Assembly: GCA_040758375.1 (NCBI GenBank)
Contig: JBFLWE010000006.1
Coordinates: 33,448-97,447, forward strand
Length of the DNA: 64,000 nt
Source: CAMLIZ01 sp040758375
GTDB lineage: Bacteria > Pseudomonadota > Gammaproteobacteria > Burkholderiales > Burkholderiaceae_C
Direction of reading: 5' to 3'
Below are positions 36,997 to 44,652 of the stretch, piece after piece. A program made the position numbers and the translations under genes. The notes beneath the pieces are model-generated. The model had not been told where the DNA came from and did no database searches. It saw only the letters and a program-made list of their open reading frames with translations. Numbering within the stretch: position 1 is the stretch's first letter; the number at the start of each line of letters is the position of its first letter.

Positions 36997-37158
36997 ATGA
37001 GCGACCCGCAACGCGACGACGACAACGAGCCCATTCCCTGGATGCAGCAGGTGCTGGACAACCCGTTCCTGCTGCTGTTCCTGGGCGTGATGATCCCGAT
37101 GGTGGTCTACACGCTGTGGGGTGTCATCGACATCCTCACCGTGCCGCTGGCCAAGTGA
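36997..37158 (+). CDS. 53-residue single-span membrane peptide, oxidase-associated
   Basis: The ATG has a very good ribosome site (AGGAGAAGGAG) upstream and the frame closes at a TGA 28 bases before the next gene. The product has an acidic start (MSDPQRDDDNEPIPW) and one transmembrane segment, FLLLFLGVMIPMVVYTLWGVI (residues ~24-44). Small one-helix subunits such as subunit IIa accompany some B-type heme-copper oxidases, and the position directly before subunit II suggests the same role here. The assignment to that family is inference. Confidence 0.75.
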   Translation: MSDPQRDDDNEPIPWMQQVLDNPFLLLFLGVMIPMVVYTLWGVIDILTVPLAK

Positions 37159-37186
37159 CCCCACCCACCCCCCGAAGGGAATTCGC

Positions 37187-37726
37187 ATGAGCGCCATTCT
37201 TCCCCCGGCAGAACGGGTCTGGTGGAAACAGCCGCTGGACCGCGTGGAGGGCACCTGGATCGCGATCGCGTTCGCGTGGTGCCTGGTGATGTTCCTCATG
37301 ATGGTCGGCTGGCACGTCTACGGCAAGCAGAACCTGTCCACCGAGACCTACAAGACCACGCCCGAGAAGTTTTCCGCCAAGGCGCAGGCCATGGTGGACC
37401 GGTACACGGTGCGCACCGAGACGGACCAGAAGGTGCCGGTGGTGCACCCGCCCGCGGGCGCCGACATCTACATGGTGGCGCGGCTGTGGAGCTGGTGGCC
37501 CATCCTCGAGCTGGAGAAGGACAAGACCTACCGCCTGCACCTGACGGCCATGGACTACAACCACGGCTTTTCGCTGCAGCCGGCCAACATCAACATCCAG
37601 GTCGTGCCGGGCTACGAGCACGTGGTCACCATCACGCCCAACCAGGCGGGCACCTACTCGGTGGTGTGCAACGAGTACTGCGGCATCAACCACCACTCGA
37701 TGGTGGGCCGCATCTACGTCAAATAG
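37187..37726 (+). CDS. Heme-copper enzyme subunit II with CuA site
   Basis: A 179-residue protein with one N-terminal transmembrane helix (about 24-43) and a periplasmic cupredoxin domain. The CuA ligands are complete: H126 in DYNHGFSL, then C161, E163, C165, H169 and M172 in CNEYCGINHHSM. With a single helix and short length it resembles subunit II of B-type oxidases, or NorY of the proposed CuA-containing NO reductases, more than A-type CoxB. It accepts electrons from a cytochrome c or cupredoxin. AAGGGAA precedes the ATG. Confidence 0.9.
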   Translation: MSAILPPAERVWWKQPLDRVEGTWIAIAFAWCLVMFLMMVGWHVYGKQNLSTETYKTTPEKFSAKAQAMVDRYTVRTETDQKVPVVHPPAGADIYMVARLWSWWPILELEKDKTYRLHLTAMDYNHGFSLQPANINIQVVPGYEHVVTITPNQAGTYSVVCNEYCGINHHSMVGRIYVK

Positions 37727-37738
37727 GAGGGGCAGGCG

Positions 37739-39433
37739 ATGGCAAGCACCTACCGCATCTGCCCGCGTTCCGGGCTGCAGTTTGAATCCAATGCCGAAGC
37801 GCTGATGAAGGCCAACGCCTTCGTCGCGGTGGTCTTCCTGCTGATCGGCGGCATCCTGGCCATCGGCGTGGTGCTCACGCGCTGGCCCGCGGTGCACTGG
37901 CTGCAGGCCGACACCTTCTACCAGGTGCTCACCGCGCACGGCATCGACATGCTGATCTTCTGGATCATCTTCTTCGAGGTGGCGGTGCTGTATTTCGCCT
38001 CCTCGACCTTGTTGCGCTGTCGATTGGCCACGCCCAAGATCGCATGGCTGGCCTTCGGGCTGATGCTCGTCGGCGCGGTGGTCAACAACATCGCGGTGCT
38101 GCAGGGCGGCTCCAGCGTGATGATGACCTCGTACGTGCCGATGATGGCCGCGCCGTCGTTCTACGTGGGCCTGATCCTGTTTGCCGTGGGCGCGCTGATC
38201 GCGTGCTTCGTGTTCTTCGGCACGCTGGTGGTGGCGCGCCGCGAGCGCACCTACCAGGGCTCGGTGCCGCTGGTGACGTTTGGCGCGATCACCGCCGCGA
38301 TCATCGCGGTGTTCACCATCGCCTCGGGCGCGATCATCCTGATTCCCACCTTCCTCATGTCGGTGGGCGTGATCCAGAACGTCGATGCGCTGGTGTACCG
38401 CACCATCTGGTGGGCCTTCGGCCACTCGTCGCAGCAGATCAACGTGTCGGCGCACATCGCGATCTGGTACGCGGTGGCGGCCATCGCCTTCGGCGCCAAG
38501 CCGATGAGCGAGCGCGTGAGCCGTGGTGCCTTCCTGCTGTACATCCTGTTCCTGCAGTTGGCCAGCGCGCACCACCTGCTGGCCGACCCGGGGCTTTCCA
38601 CCGGCTGGAAGGTCATCAACACCAGCTACTTCATGTACTTCGCGGTGCTGGCCTCCATGGTGCACGGCCTCACGATCCCGGGTGCGATGGAGGTGGCGCA
38701 GCGCGAGAAGGGCTACACCAAGGGCCTGTTCGAGTGGCTGCGCAAGGCGCCCTGGGGCAACCCCACGTTCTCGGGCGTGTTCATCGCGATCATCGGCTTC
38801 GGCTTCCTGGGCGGCATCTCGGGCGTGATGATGGGCACGGAGCAGCTCAACATGCTGATCCACAACACCATCTACGTGCCGGGGCACTTCCATGCGACGG
38901 TGGTGGTGGGCACCACGCTCACCTTCATGGCGCTGACCTACTTCCTGATTCCCGCGCTGTTCAAGCGCGAGATGATCGCGCCGGGCCTGGCGAAGCTGCA
39001 GCCGTATCTGTTCGGCTTCTCGATGTATTTCTTCTGCCTGGTGATGATGGGCGCGGGCACGCTGGGCGTGTCGCGCCGCCACTGGGACATGGCGCTCACC
39101 GGCGCGGCCCTGGGCTACGAATGGCCCGGCGCGGCCTACCTGATGATGGGCCTGGTGGGCATCGGCGGCGTGGTGGCCATCGCGGGCGGCGCGATCTACA
39201 TCTACGTCACCGTGGGTTCGCTGCTGTGGGGGCGCAAGCTCGACAGCGGCGCGCCCAGCGGCAAGCCCACGCCGGTGCCGCGCACGCCGGCGGCGCTGGC
39301 GGTGCACGGCCACGGCTCGGCCGGCTTCGCGGCGCCCGGCACCTTCGTGCTGGCGATGGTGTTCCTCACCGCCTTCGTGCTGTATTACTTCATCAACTGG
39401 AAGTACCTCTCTCAGTTGTGGGGTCTGAGCTGA
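37739..39433 (+). CDS. Heme-copper oxidase-type subunit I lacking the catalytic Tyr; candidate NO reductase (sNOR-like)
   Basis: A 564-residue protein with about 13 membrane helices. The heme and CuB ligands are all present: H67 (low-spin heme), H229 (first CuB ligand), H278-H279, H383 and H385 (GHFH). In oxygen reductases the first CuB histidine is followed four residues later by a cross-linked tyrosine (H-P-x-V-Y). Here the motif is GHSSQQ, with Gln233 at that place. Loss of this tyrosine is a shared feature of NO reductases derived from heme-copper oxidases. The order subunit II/I plus a SCO gene recalls norSY-senC of ammonia oxidisers. Function as NO reductase is inference; a divergent B-type oxidase is the alternative. 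Confidence 0.82.
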   Translation: MASTYRICPRSGLQFESNAEALMKANAFVAVVFLLIGGILAIGVVLTRWPAVHWLQADTFYQVLTAHGIDMLIFWIIFFEVAVLYFASSTLLRCRLATPKIAWLAFGLMLVGAVVNNIAVLQGGSSVMMTSYVPMMAAPSFYVGLILFAVGALIACFVFFGTLVVARRERTYQGSVPLVTFGAITAAIIAVFTIASGAIILIPTFLMSVGVIQNVDALVYRTIWWAFGHSSQQINVSAHIAIWYAVAAIAFGAKPMSERVSRGAFLLYILFLQLASAHHLLADPGLSTGWKVINTSYFMYFAVLASMVHGLTIPGAMEVAQREKGYTKGLFEWLRKAPWGNPTFSGVFIAIIGFGFLGGISGVMMGTEQLNMLIHNTIYVPGHFHATVVVGTTLTFMALTYFLIPALFKREMIAPGLAKLQPYLFGFSMYFFCLVMMGAGTLGVSRRHWDMALTGAALGYEWPGAAYLMMGLVGIGGVVAIAGGAIYIYVTVGSLLWGRKLDSGAPSGKPTPVPRTPAALAVHGHGSAGFAAPGTFVLAMVFLTAFVLYYFINWKYLSQLWGLS

Positions 39434-39448
39434 TCGGGGAGCGCCGGC

Positions 39449-40345
39449 ATGAACACCCTTGCCGCCGCCTGCTCCCGCAACCCGCTGGCGTTGGCGCGCG
39501 AGGTGCTGGGGCTGTTCAAGCTGCGCATCGGCGTGATCGTCATGGTCACGGCCCTGGCCGGCGTGGTCATCGCACCCGGCCCTGGGCCGGGCGTGTGGCG
39601 CACGCTGGTGCTGGGCTTGGCGGTGCTGCTGGCCTCGGCGGCGGCCGGCGGCTTCAACCAGTATTACGAGGCCGAGGCCGACCGGCTGATGGCGCGCACG
39701 CGGCGCCGTGCGTTCGTCACCGGCGCGTTGCCGCGTTCGCCGGCGTGGCTGGCGGTGTTCGCGGCGATGCTGCTGCTGTCGTTCGCTGCCGCGTGGTGGG
39801 CGGCCAACCTCACCGCGGCCGCTTTCTCGCTGCTGGGCGCGTTTGTCTATGGCGTGGTCTACACCGTGTGGCTCAAGCGGCGCAGCTGGCTCAACATCGT
39901 GATCGGCGGGCTGGCCGGCAGCTTTGCGGTGCTGGCCGGCTCCACCGCGGTGGCGCCTTGGAGCAGCCCGCTGCCGCTGCTGATGGCGCTGGTGCTGTTC
40001 CTGTGGACGCCGCCGCACTTCTGGAGCCTGGCCATCGCCGGCCATGCCGACTACCGGGCGGCCGGCGTGCCGATGCTGCCGGTGGTGGTGGGGCCCGAGC
40101 GGGCGGCGCGCGCGGTGTTCTACAGCACGGTGGCGCTGGTCGCGGCCTCGATGCTGCCGCTGGCCTATGGCGCCGGCTGGGTGTATGGGCTGGGCGCAGC
40201 GGTGGGCGGGGCGGTGTTTCTCTACCGTAGCGCGCAGCTCGCGCTCAAGCCGGGGCGCTCGACGGCGCTGCGCTCGTTCTTTGCATCGCTGTTGCAGTTG
40301 CCGCTGTTGCTGGCGGCCGCATGTGCCGATGCGTGGATGCGCTGA
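39449..40345 (+). CDS. ctaB: Protoheme IX farnesyltransferase (heme O synthase)
   Basis: An integral membrane UbiA-family protein of 298 residues that adds a farnesyl group to heme b. The prenyl-diphosphate motif is N-Q-Y-Y-E-A-E-A-D (usual N-x3-D-x3-D, with Glu for the first Asp) followed by RLMARTRRR. The second site is in KRRSWLNIVIGGLAG. Its presence in the cluster implies that the nearby heme-copper enzyme uses heme O or, with CtaA, heme A. It lies 15 bases after the subunit I gene. Confidence 0.92.
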   Translation: MNTLAAACSRNPLALAREVLGLFKLRIGVIVMVTALAGVVIAPGPGPGVWRTLVLGLAVLLASAAAGGFNQYYEAEADRLMARTRRRAFVTGALPRSPAWLAVFAAMLLLSFAAAWWAANLTAAAFSLLGAFVYGVVYTVWLKRRSWLNIVIGGLAGSFAVLAGSTAVAPWSSPLPLLMALVLFLWTPPHFWSLAIAGHADYRAAGVPMLPVVVGPERAARAVFYSTVALVAASMLPLAYGAGWVYGLGAAVGGAVFLYRSAQLALKPGRSTALRSFFASLLQLPLLLAAACADAWMR

Positions 40346-41133
40346 TGTGGCGGGCCTGGGCGTTGGTGCTGCTGGCGTGCGCCGCGGGCCTGAAGGCGCA
40401 GCCGCTCGACCGCGAAGCGGCCTTTGCCGCCAGCCAGGCGGTGCTGGGGCGGGCGGCGCCTGAGATCACGCTGCTCGACCGCGAGGGCCGGCCGCTCACG
40501 CTGGCGCGGTTTCGCGGGCGGCCGCTGCTGGTGAGCTTTGTCTACACCGGCTGCTTCCAGGCCTGCCCGATCGGCACACGCGCGCTGCACGACGCGGTGG
40601 AGAAGATCAACCTCGCGCTCGGGCCCGAGCAGTACAGCGTGGTGAGCATCGGCTTCAACCAGCCGGCCGATTCGCCGCAGGCCATGAAGGCCTTTGCCGC
40701 GCAGCACCGCGTGGGCAACCGCAACTGGGACTTCTTGAGCGCGCCGGCCGACCAGGTGGAGCCGCTGACGCGCGCCTTCGGCTTCAGCCATCGCAGCACA
40801 CCCGCCGGCATCGACCACATCGCACAAGTGACGCTGGTCGATGCCAACGGGCGCATCGTGCACCAGATCTACGGCGAGCGGCCCACGGCCGAAGACGTGG
40901 CCGAGCCGGTGCGCCGCCTGCTGCGCGCCGAGCCGCTGCCGCCGCGCGCCCCATGGTCCGACCTGGTGGACCGCCTGCGCCTGCTGTGCACGGTGTACGA
41001 CCCCGAGACCGGCACCTACCGCGTGAGCTATGCGCTGGCGCTGGAGGTGGCAGGCGGCCTGACCTTCGCGTTCGCGATGGCGTGGTTCTTCCTTGCCGAG
41101 TGGCGCGGGCGGCGCCGGGCGGGCAGACGATGA
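40345..41133 (+). CDS. SCO1/SenC-family copper chaperone with C-terminal membrane helix
   Basis: A 262-residue exported thioredoxin-fold protein with a signal peptide (1-18). The copper-binding CFQAC (C70, C74) and the distant histidine in AGIDHIAQ are present. Unlike most SCO proteins it has an extra C-terminal segment with a transmembrane helix (VAGGLTFAFAMAWFFLAEW) and a basic tail. SCO proteins deliver copper to the CuA site of subunit II. The ATG at 40345 shares a base with the ctaB stop; an in-frame ATG at 40321 is possible. Its stop overlaps the next gene. Confidence 0.9.
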   Translation: MWRAWALVLLACAAGLKAQPLDREAAFAASQAVLGRAAPEITLLDREGRPLTLARFRGRPLLVSFVYTGCFQACPIGTRALHDAVEKINLALGPEQYSVVSIGFNQPADSPQAMKAFAAQHRVGNRNWDFLSAPADQVEPLTRAFGFSHRSTPAGIDHIAQVTLVDANGRIVHQIYGERPTAEDVAEPVRRLLRAEPLPPRAPWSDLVDRLRLLCTVYDPETGTYRVSYALALEVAGGLTFAFAMAWFFLAEWRGRRRAGRR

Positions 41134-42647
41134 ACCCGGCCGTGCAACCCCCCTGGCCCGGTGCGCTGGCGCTGTGGAGCGCGCTGGAGCGCGCGCTCGA
41201 TGCGGTGGCCGGCACGCGCGGCAACCCGCTGCGCCACCTGGGCGCGCTGGGCTTCCTGTTCTTCTGGCTGCTGGCCGCAACGGGCGTGGTGCTGTTCGCC
41301 GTGCTCGACACCGCGGTGGCCGCGGCCTACGACTCGGTGGCGCGCTTCAGCGCCGGCCCCGGCGGGCTGGTGCGCAGCCTGCACCGCTATGCGGCCGACG
41401 GCTTCGTCGCGGTGATGGCGGCGCACCTGGTGCGCGAGCTGCTGCATGGCCGCTACGCGCACTTTCGGCGCTTCACCTGGATCACCGGCGTGACGCTGCT
41501 GCCGCTGGCGCTGGCCGCGGGCGTGGGCGGCTTCTGGCTGGCCTGGGACGCGCAGGGCCAGTTCTCCGCGGTGGCCACGGCGGAATGGCTGGATGCGCTG
41601 CCGCTGTTCGCCACGCCGTTCACGCGCAACTTCGTGCTCGATGCGCAGGTGAACGACCGGCTGTTCTCGCTGTTCGTGTTCGTGCACCTGGGCGTGGCCT
41701 TGCTGCTGGTGTTCGGCCTGTGGGCCCACCTGCAGCGCCTGGTGCGCGCGGCCGTGTGGCCGCCGCGGCCGCTGTTGGCCGGCACGCTGGCGGCGATGCT
41801 GGGGTTGGCGCTGCTGTGGCCGGTGCAAGGGGCGGGGCCGGCCGACCTGTCGCGCGTGCCCGAAGTGCTGGCGCTCGACTGGTGGCTGCTGGCCTTGCAC
41901 CCGCTGATGTATGCCACCTCGGCCGAGGCGCTGTGGGCGCTGGCGGCCGGGCTGCTGCTGGGCCTGGGGGCGCTGCCGTGGCTCACGCGCGCGCGCCGTC
42001 CCACCGCCGCGGTGGTGGACCCGGCCAACTGCAACGGCTGCCGGCGCTGCTTCAACGACTGCCCCTATGCCGCGGTCACGATGGTGCCCCACCCCAGCCG
42101 CCGCCAGCGGGAGATGGCCCGGGTGGACGCCGAGCTGTGCGCCGGCTGCGGCATCTGCACTGGCGCCTGCCCATCGTCCACCCCGATGCGCCGCGCCGCC
42201 GCGCTGCACACCGGCATCGACATGCCGCAGCAGCCTCTCGACGGCGTGCGCCAGCAGTTGCGCGAGGGGCTGCAGGCGATGCAGGGCCCGCGCCGCATCG
42301 CGGTGTTCGCCTGCGAATGCGCGGCGCAGCCCGCCGCGGCGCCCGACGTGCTGCGCGTGCCGCTGCTGTGCGCCGGCATGCTGCCGCCTTCGTTCGTGGA
42401 AGACGCCTTGCGCCATGGGGCCAGCGCGGTGGTGGTGGCCGGCTGCAGCATCGAGGGCTGCGCCTTCCGGCTGGGCATGCGCTGGACGCAGCAGCGCCTG
42501 GACCGCCAGCGCGAGCCGCGGCTGCGCGCCGCGGCGCCGCGCGAGGCGGTGCAGCTGGTGCAGGCCGATGTGGGGCAGCCGGCGCCGCTGGCCGCGGCTG
42601 TGCACCGGTTGCGCGCCGAAGCGGCCCACACGGAGACCCTGCGATGA
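41130..42647 (+). CDS. Cytochrome b - 2x[4Fe-4S] ferredoxin - MvhD/FlpD-like fusion protein
   Basis: A 505-residue three-part protein. Residues 1-290 are a cytochrome b N-terminal domain with heme ligand pairs H85/H99 and H186/H200, each 14 apart, and ~6 helices. Residues 300-350 carry two complete [4Fe-4S] motifs: C301/304/307/311 and C337/340/343/347. Residues 388-460 match the MvhD/FlpD family, with FACEC, LLCAG and VVVAGCSIEGC cysteines (395, 397, 414, 439, 444). It should pass electrons between a soluble partner or quinone and membrane hemes. Its cytochrome b half is paralogous to that of the gene at 44649. I know of no characterised protein with this order. Confidence 0.85.
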   Translation: MNPAVQPPWPGALALWSALERALDAVAGTRGNPLRHLGALGFLFFWLLAATGVVLFAVLDTAVAAAYDSVARFSAGPGGLVRSLHRYAADGFVAVMAAHLVRELLHGRYAHFRRFTWITGVTLLPLALAAGVGGFWLAWDAQGQFSAVATAEWLDALPLFATPFTRNFVLDAQVNDRLFSLFVFVHLGVALLLVFGLWAHLQRLVRAAVWPPRPLLAGTLAAMLGLALLWPVQGAGPADLSRVPEVLALDWWLLALHPLMYATSAEALWALAAGLLLGLGALPWLTRARRPTAAVVDPANCNGCRRCFNDCPYAAVTMVPHPSRRQREMARVDAELCAGCGICTGACPSSTPMRRAAALHTGIDMPQQPLDGVRQQLREGLQAMQGPRRIAVFACECAAQPAAAPDVLRVPLLCAGMLPPSFVEDALRHGASAVVVAGCSIEGCAFRLGMRWTQQRLDRQREPRLRAAAPREAVQLVQADVGQPAPLAAAVHRLRAEAAHTETLR

Positions 42648-43147
42648 GCCGATTGCTCGCCACTTCGAGCCAGGTGCTGCTGTACGCGCTGTTTGCACTG
42701 GTGCTGGGCATCTTTTCGCATTGGCCGCCCTACCGCCACCTCGAGCGCAACCAGGCCTTGATCAAGCTGAGCTTCGTGCACGCGGGCCAGCCGGTGGCGC
42801 CCTGCAAGCGCCTGAGCGACGCGGAGCTTGCGCGCCTGCCGCCCAACATGCGCAACCCGGTGCAGTGCCCGCGCGAGCGGGTGCCGGTGACGGTGGAGCT
42901 CGACCTGGACGGCAGCACCGTGGTGCGCCACGTGGCGGCGCCCTCGGGCCTGTCGCGCGACGGTGCCTCGGCGGTGTACCGGCGCCTGCCGGTGGCGGCC
43001 GGACAGCACCGGCTCGCAGTGCGGCTGAAGGACAGCCCGCGCGCCGAAGGCTTCGACCACGTGCGCACCGCCACCGTGACCTTGAAGCCCGCACAGGTGC
43101 TGGTGATCGACTTCGACCCCGAGCGCGGAGGGATCACGCTGCAATGA
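42644..43147 (+). CDS. Membrane-anchored protein of unknown function, oxidase-like cluster
   Basis: A 167-residue protein with one N-terminal transmembrane helix (about 8-26) followed by a likely periplasmic beta-sandwich domain. Two cysteines (C54 and C75) may form a disulfide. ATGA overlaps on both sides place it firmly in the operon, between the cytochrome b-ferredoxin gene and the second subunit I gene. It could be an accessory or structural subunit of that complex. I do not recognise a family. Confidence 0.78.
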   Translation: MSRLLATSSQVLLYALFALVLGIFSHWPPYRHLERNQALIKLSFVHAGQPVAPCKRLSDAELARLPPNMRNPVQCPRERVPVTVELDLDGSTVVRHVAAPSGLSRDGASAVYRRLPVAAGQHRLAVRLKDSPRAEGFDHVRTATVTLKPAQVLVIDFDPERGGITLQ

Positions 43148-44652
43148 ACCACCCCCGTAGCGCCTTCGGCGCTCCCCCTCGAGGGGGCGCCGCCAGCGGA
43201 CCGGCGAAGCCGGATCCGCGGTGGCTGCCTGGTTCGGCGCAGGTTGCGCCCGCCTCCTACCGGCTTGCCGTGCCGCAGGACGAACGGCTGCGCTGGGCGC
43301 GCCAGTGGCTGGGGCTTGCGCTGGCGGCGCTGTTGGCCTCGGGGCTGTTTTCGGTGTTGCTGGTGCTCGCGCGCACGCCGGGCGTGAACGCCTGGTTCCC
43401 GCGCAGCGACTTCTTCCGCGTGGCACTGGTGGTGCACGTGGACCTGTCGGTGCTGGTGTGGTTCATGGCCGTCGCCGGCTTGCTGTGGTCGCTCAACAGC
43501 GGCCTGCAGGCGCGGTGGGCCGCGCGCGCCGCGCTGTGGCTGTGCGCGGCAGGCACCGTGCTGATGGCGCTGGCGCCCTTTGCCGACAGCGCGGAGCCGG
43601 TGATGGCCAACTACATCCCGGTGCTCGACGGGCCGATGTTCCTGGCCGGCCTGGTGGTGTTTGCCGCGGGCACCGCCGTGCTGGTGCTGCGCAGCCTGTG
43701 GGCGGCGCCCGTGCTGGGACCGGCCTTCGACGCGCAAGGCGTGCTGCGCTTCGGCCTGAACGCCGCGGCCGTGGCCACCGCGGTGGCGCTCATCGCATTC
43801 GGCCTGTCGTTCGCCGACCTGCCGCGCAGCCTGCACGGCAAGGCCTACTACGAGATCCTGTTCTGGGGCGGCGGCCATGCGCTGCAGTTCACCTGGACAC
43901 TGCTGATGCTGGTGGCCTGGCTGTGGCTGGCCGGCGCCTGCGGTGCGCGCCTGCCCTTGAGCCCGCGCGTGACGCTGCTGCTGTTCGTGCTGGCGCTGGC
44001 CAGCGTGTTCGTCACGCCTGTGGCGTATCTGGCCCACCCCATCGCCTCGGTGGAACACCGCCAGTGGCTCACCTGGGCCATGCGCCTGGGCGGCGGCGTC
44101 TCGGTGCTGCCGGTCGCGCTGGCGGTGCTGGTGGGCCTGTGGCGCGCGCCGCCGCCCGCTGCCGCGGCCCGGCCGCTGCGCGCTGCGCTGCTGGCCTCGG
44201 TGGTGCTCTTCGCTGCCGGCGGCCTGATCGGCGTGGTGATCCAGGGCAGCAACGTGCGCGTGCCGGCCCACTACCACGGCTGCATCGTCGGCGTGACCTT
44301 GGCGCTGATGGGACTGGTGTACCACCTGCTGCCGCGCCTGGGCCATGCGGCCCCGGTGCACGGCGCCCTGGGCCGCATGGCGCGCTGGCAGCCCGGCATC
44401 TACGGCGCGGGGCAGCTGATGCACATCCTCGGCCTGGTGTGGTCGGGCGGCTACGGCGTGCAGCGCAAGGTGGCCGGCGGCGAGCAGGTGCTGCGCAGCA
44501 CCGGCGAGGTGGCCGGCATGGCGCTGATGGGCCTGGGCGGACTGGTGGCCATCGTCGGCGGCATGTTGTTCGTGGTGGTGGTGCTCAAGGCGCTGCGGCG
44601 CCCCGTGCGCCTGCCGGGCGACCACGCGCTCGGGGAGGCCGGCCGACCATGA
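43144..44652 (+). CDS. Divergent heme-copper oxidase superfamily subunit I (no catalytic Tyr, altered CuB site); candidate NO reductase
   Basis: A 502-residue protein with ~12 helices. The six-coordinate heme histidine H98 and the paired axial histidines H376/H378 (VPAHYHG) are present. The CuB region is altered: H245 lies in GGGHALQFTW, with Phe249 where oxygen reductases have tyrosine and Gln248 beside it. The usual His-His pair on the next metal helix appears as H298-Pro299. Canonical NorB glutamates in an H-L-W-V-E-G motif are absent. It is thus neither a normal oxygen reductase nor cNOR/qNOR. The first ~27 codons are a dispersed repeat. GGAGG lies 12 bases before the ATG, within the preceding gene. 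Confidence 0.8.
   Translation: MNHPRSAFGAPPRGGAASGPAKPDPRWLPGSAQVAPASYRLAVPQDERLRWARQWLGLALAALLASGLFSVLLVLARTPGVNAWFPRSDFFRVALVVHVDLSVLVWFMAVAGLLWSLNSGLQARWAARAALWLCAAGTVLMALAPFADSAEPVMANYIPVLDGPMFLAGLVVFAAGTAVLVLRSLWAAPVLGPAFDAQGVLRFGLNAAAVATAVALIAFGLSFADLPRSLHGKAYYEILFWGGGHALQFTWTLLMLVAWLWLAGACGARLPLSPRVTLLLFVLALASVFVTPVAYLAHPIASVEHRQWLTWAMRLGGGVSVLPVALAVLVGLWRAPPPAAAARPLRAALLASVVLFAAGGLIGVVIQGSNVRVPAHYHGCIVGVTLALMGLVYHLLPRLGHAAPVHGALGRMARWQPGIYGAGQLMHILGLVWSGGYGVQRKVAGGEQVLRSTGEVAGMALMGLGGLVAIVGGMLFVVVVLKALRRPVRLPGDHALGEAGRP
43148..43221. repeat. Dispersed 74-bp repeat inside the 5' end of the second subunit I gene
   Basis: This is a near-identical copy of 27912-27986, one base shorter, so the downstream reading frame differs. 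It contains the same GCGCCTTCGGCGC and CCCCCTCGAGGGGG inverted segments. The host protein therefore begins MNHPRSAFGAPPRGG, unrelated to the rest of the domain. Confidence 0.87.

Noticed and set aside
37136..40045. A 969-codon open frame on the minus strand opposite the oxidase-like genes
   Set aside because: It is the His/Arg/Gly-rich mirror of well-conserved genes on the plus strand; such long antisense frames are usual in DNA of this GC content.
43144..44652. Annotation as cbb3-type oxidase subunit CcoN or as canonical NorB
   Set aside because: No CcoO/CcoP genes follow, the metal-helix HH pair and a catalytic Tyr are missing, and the H-L-W-V-E-G glutamate motif of NorB is absent.
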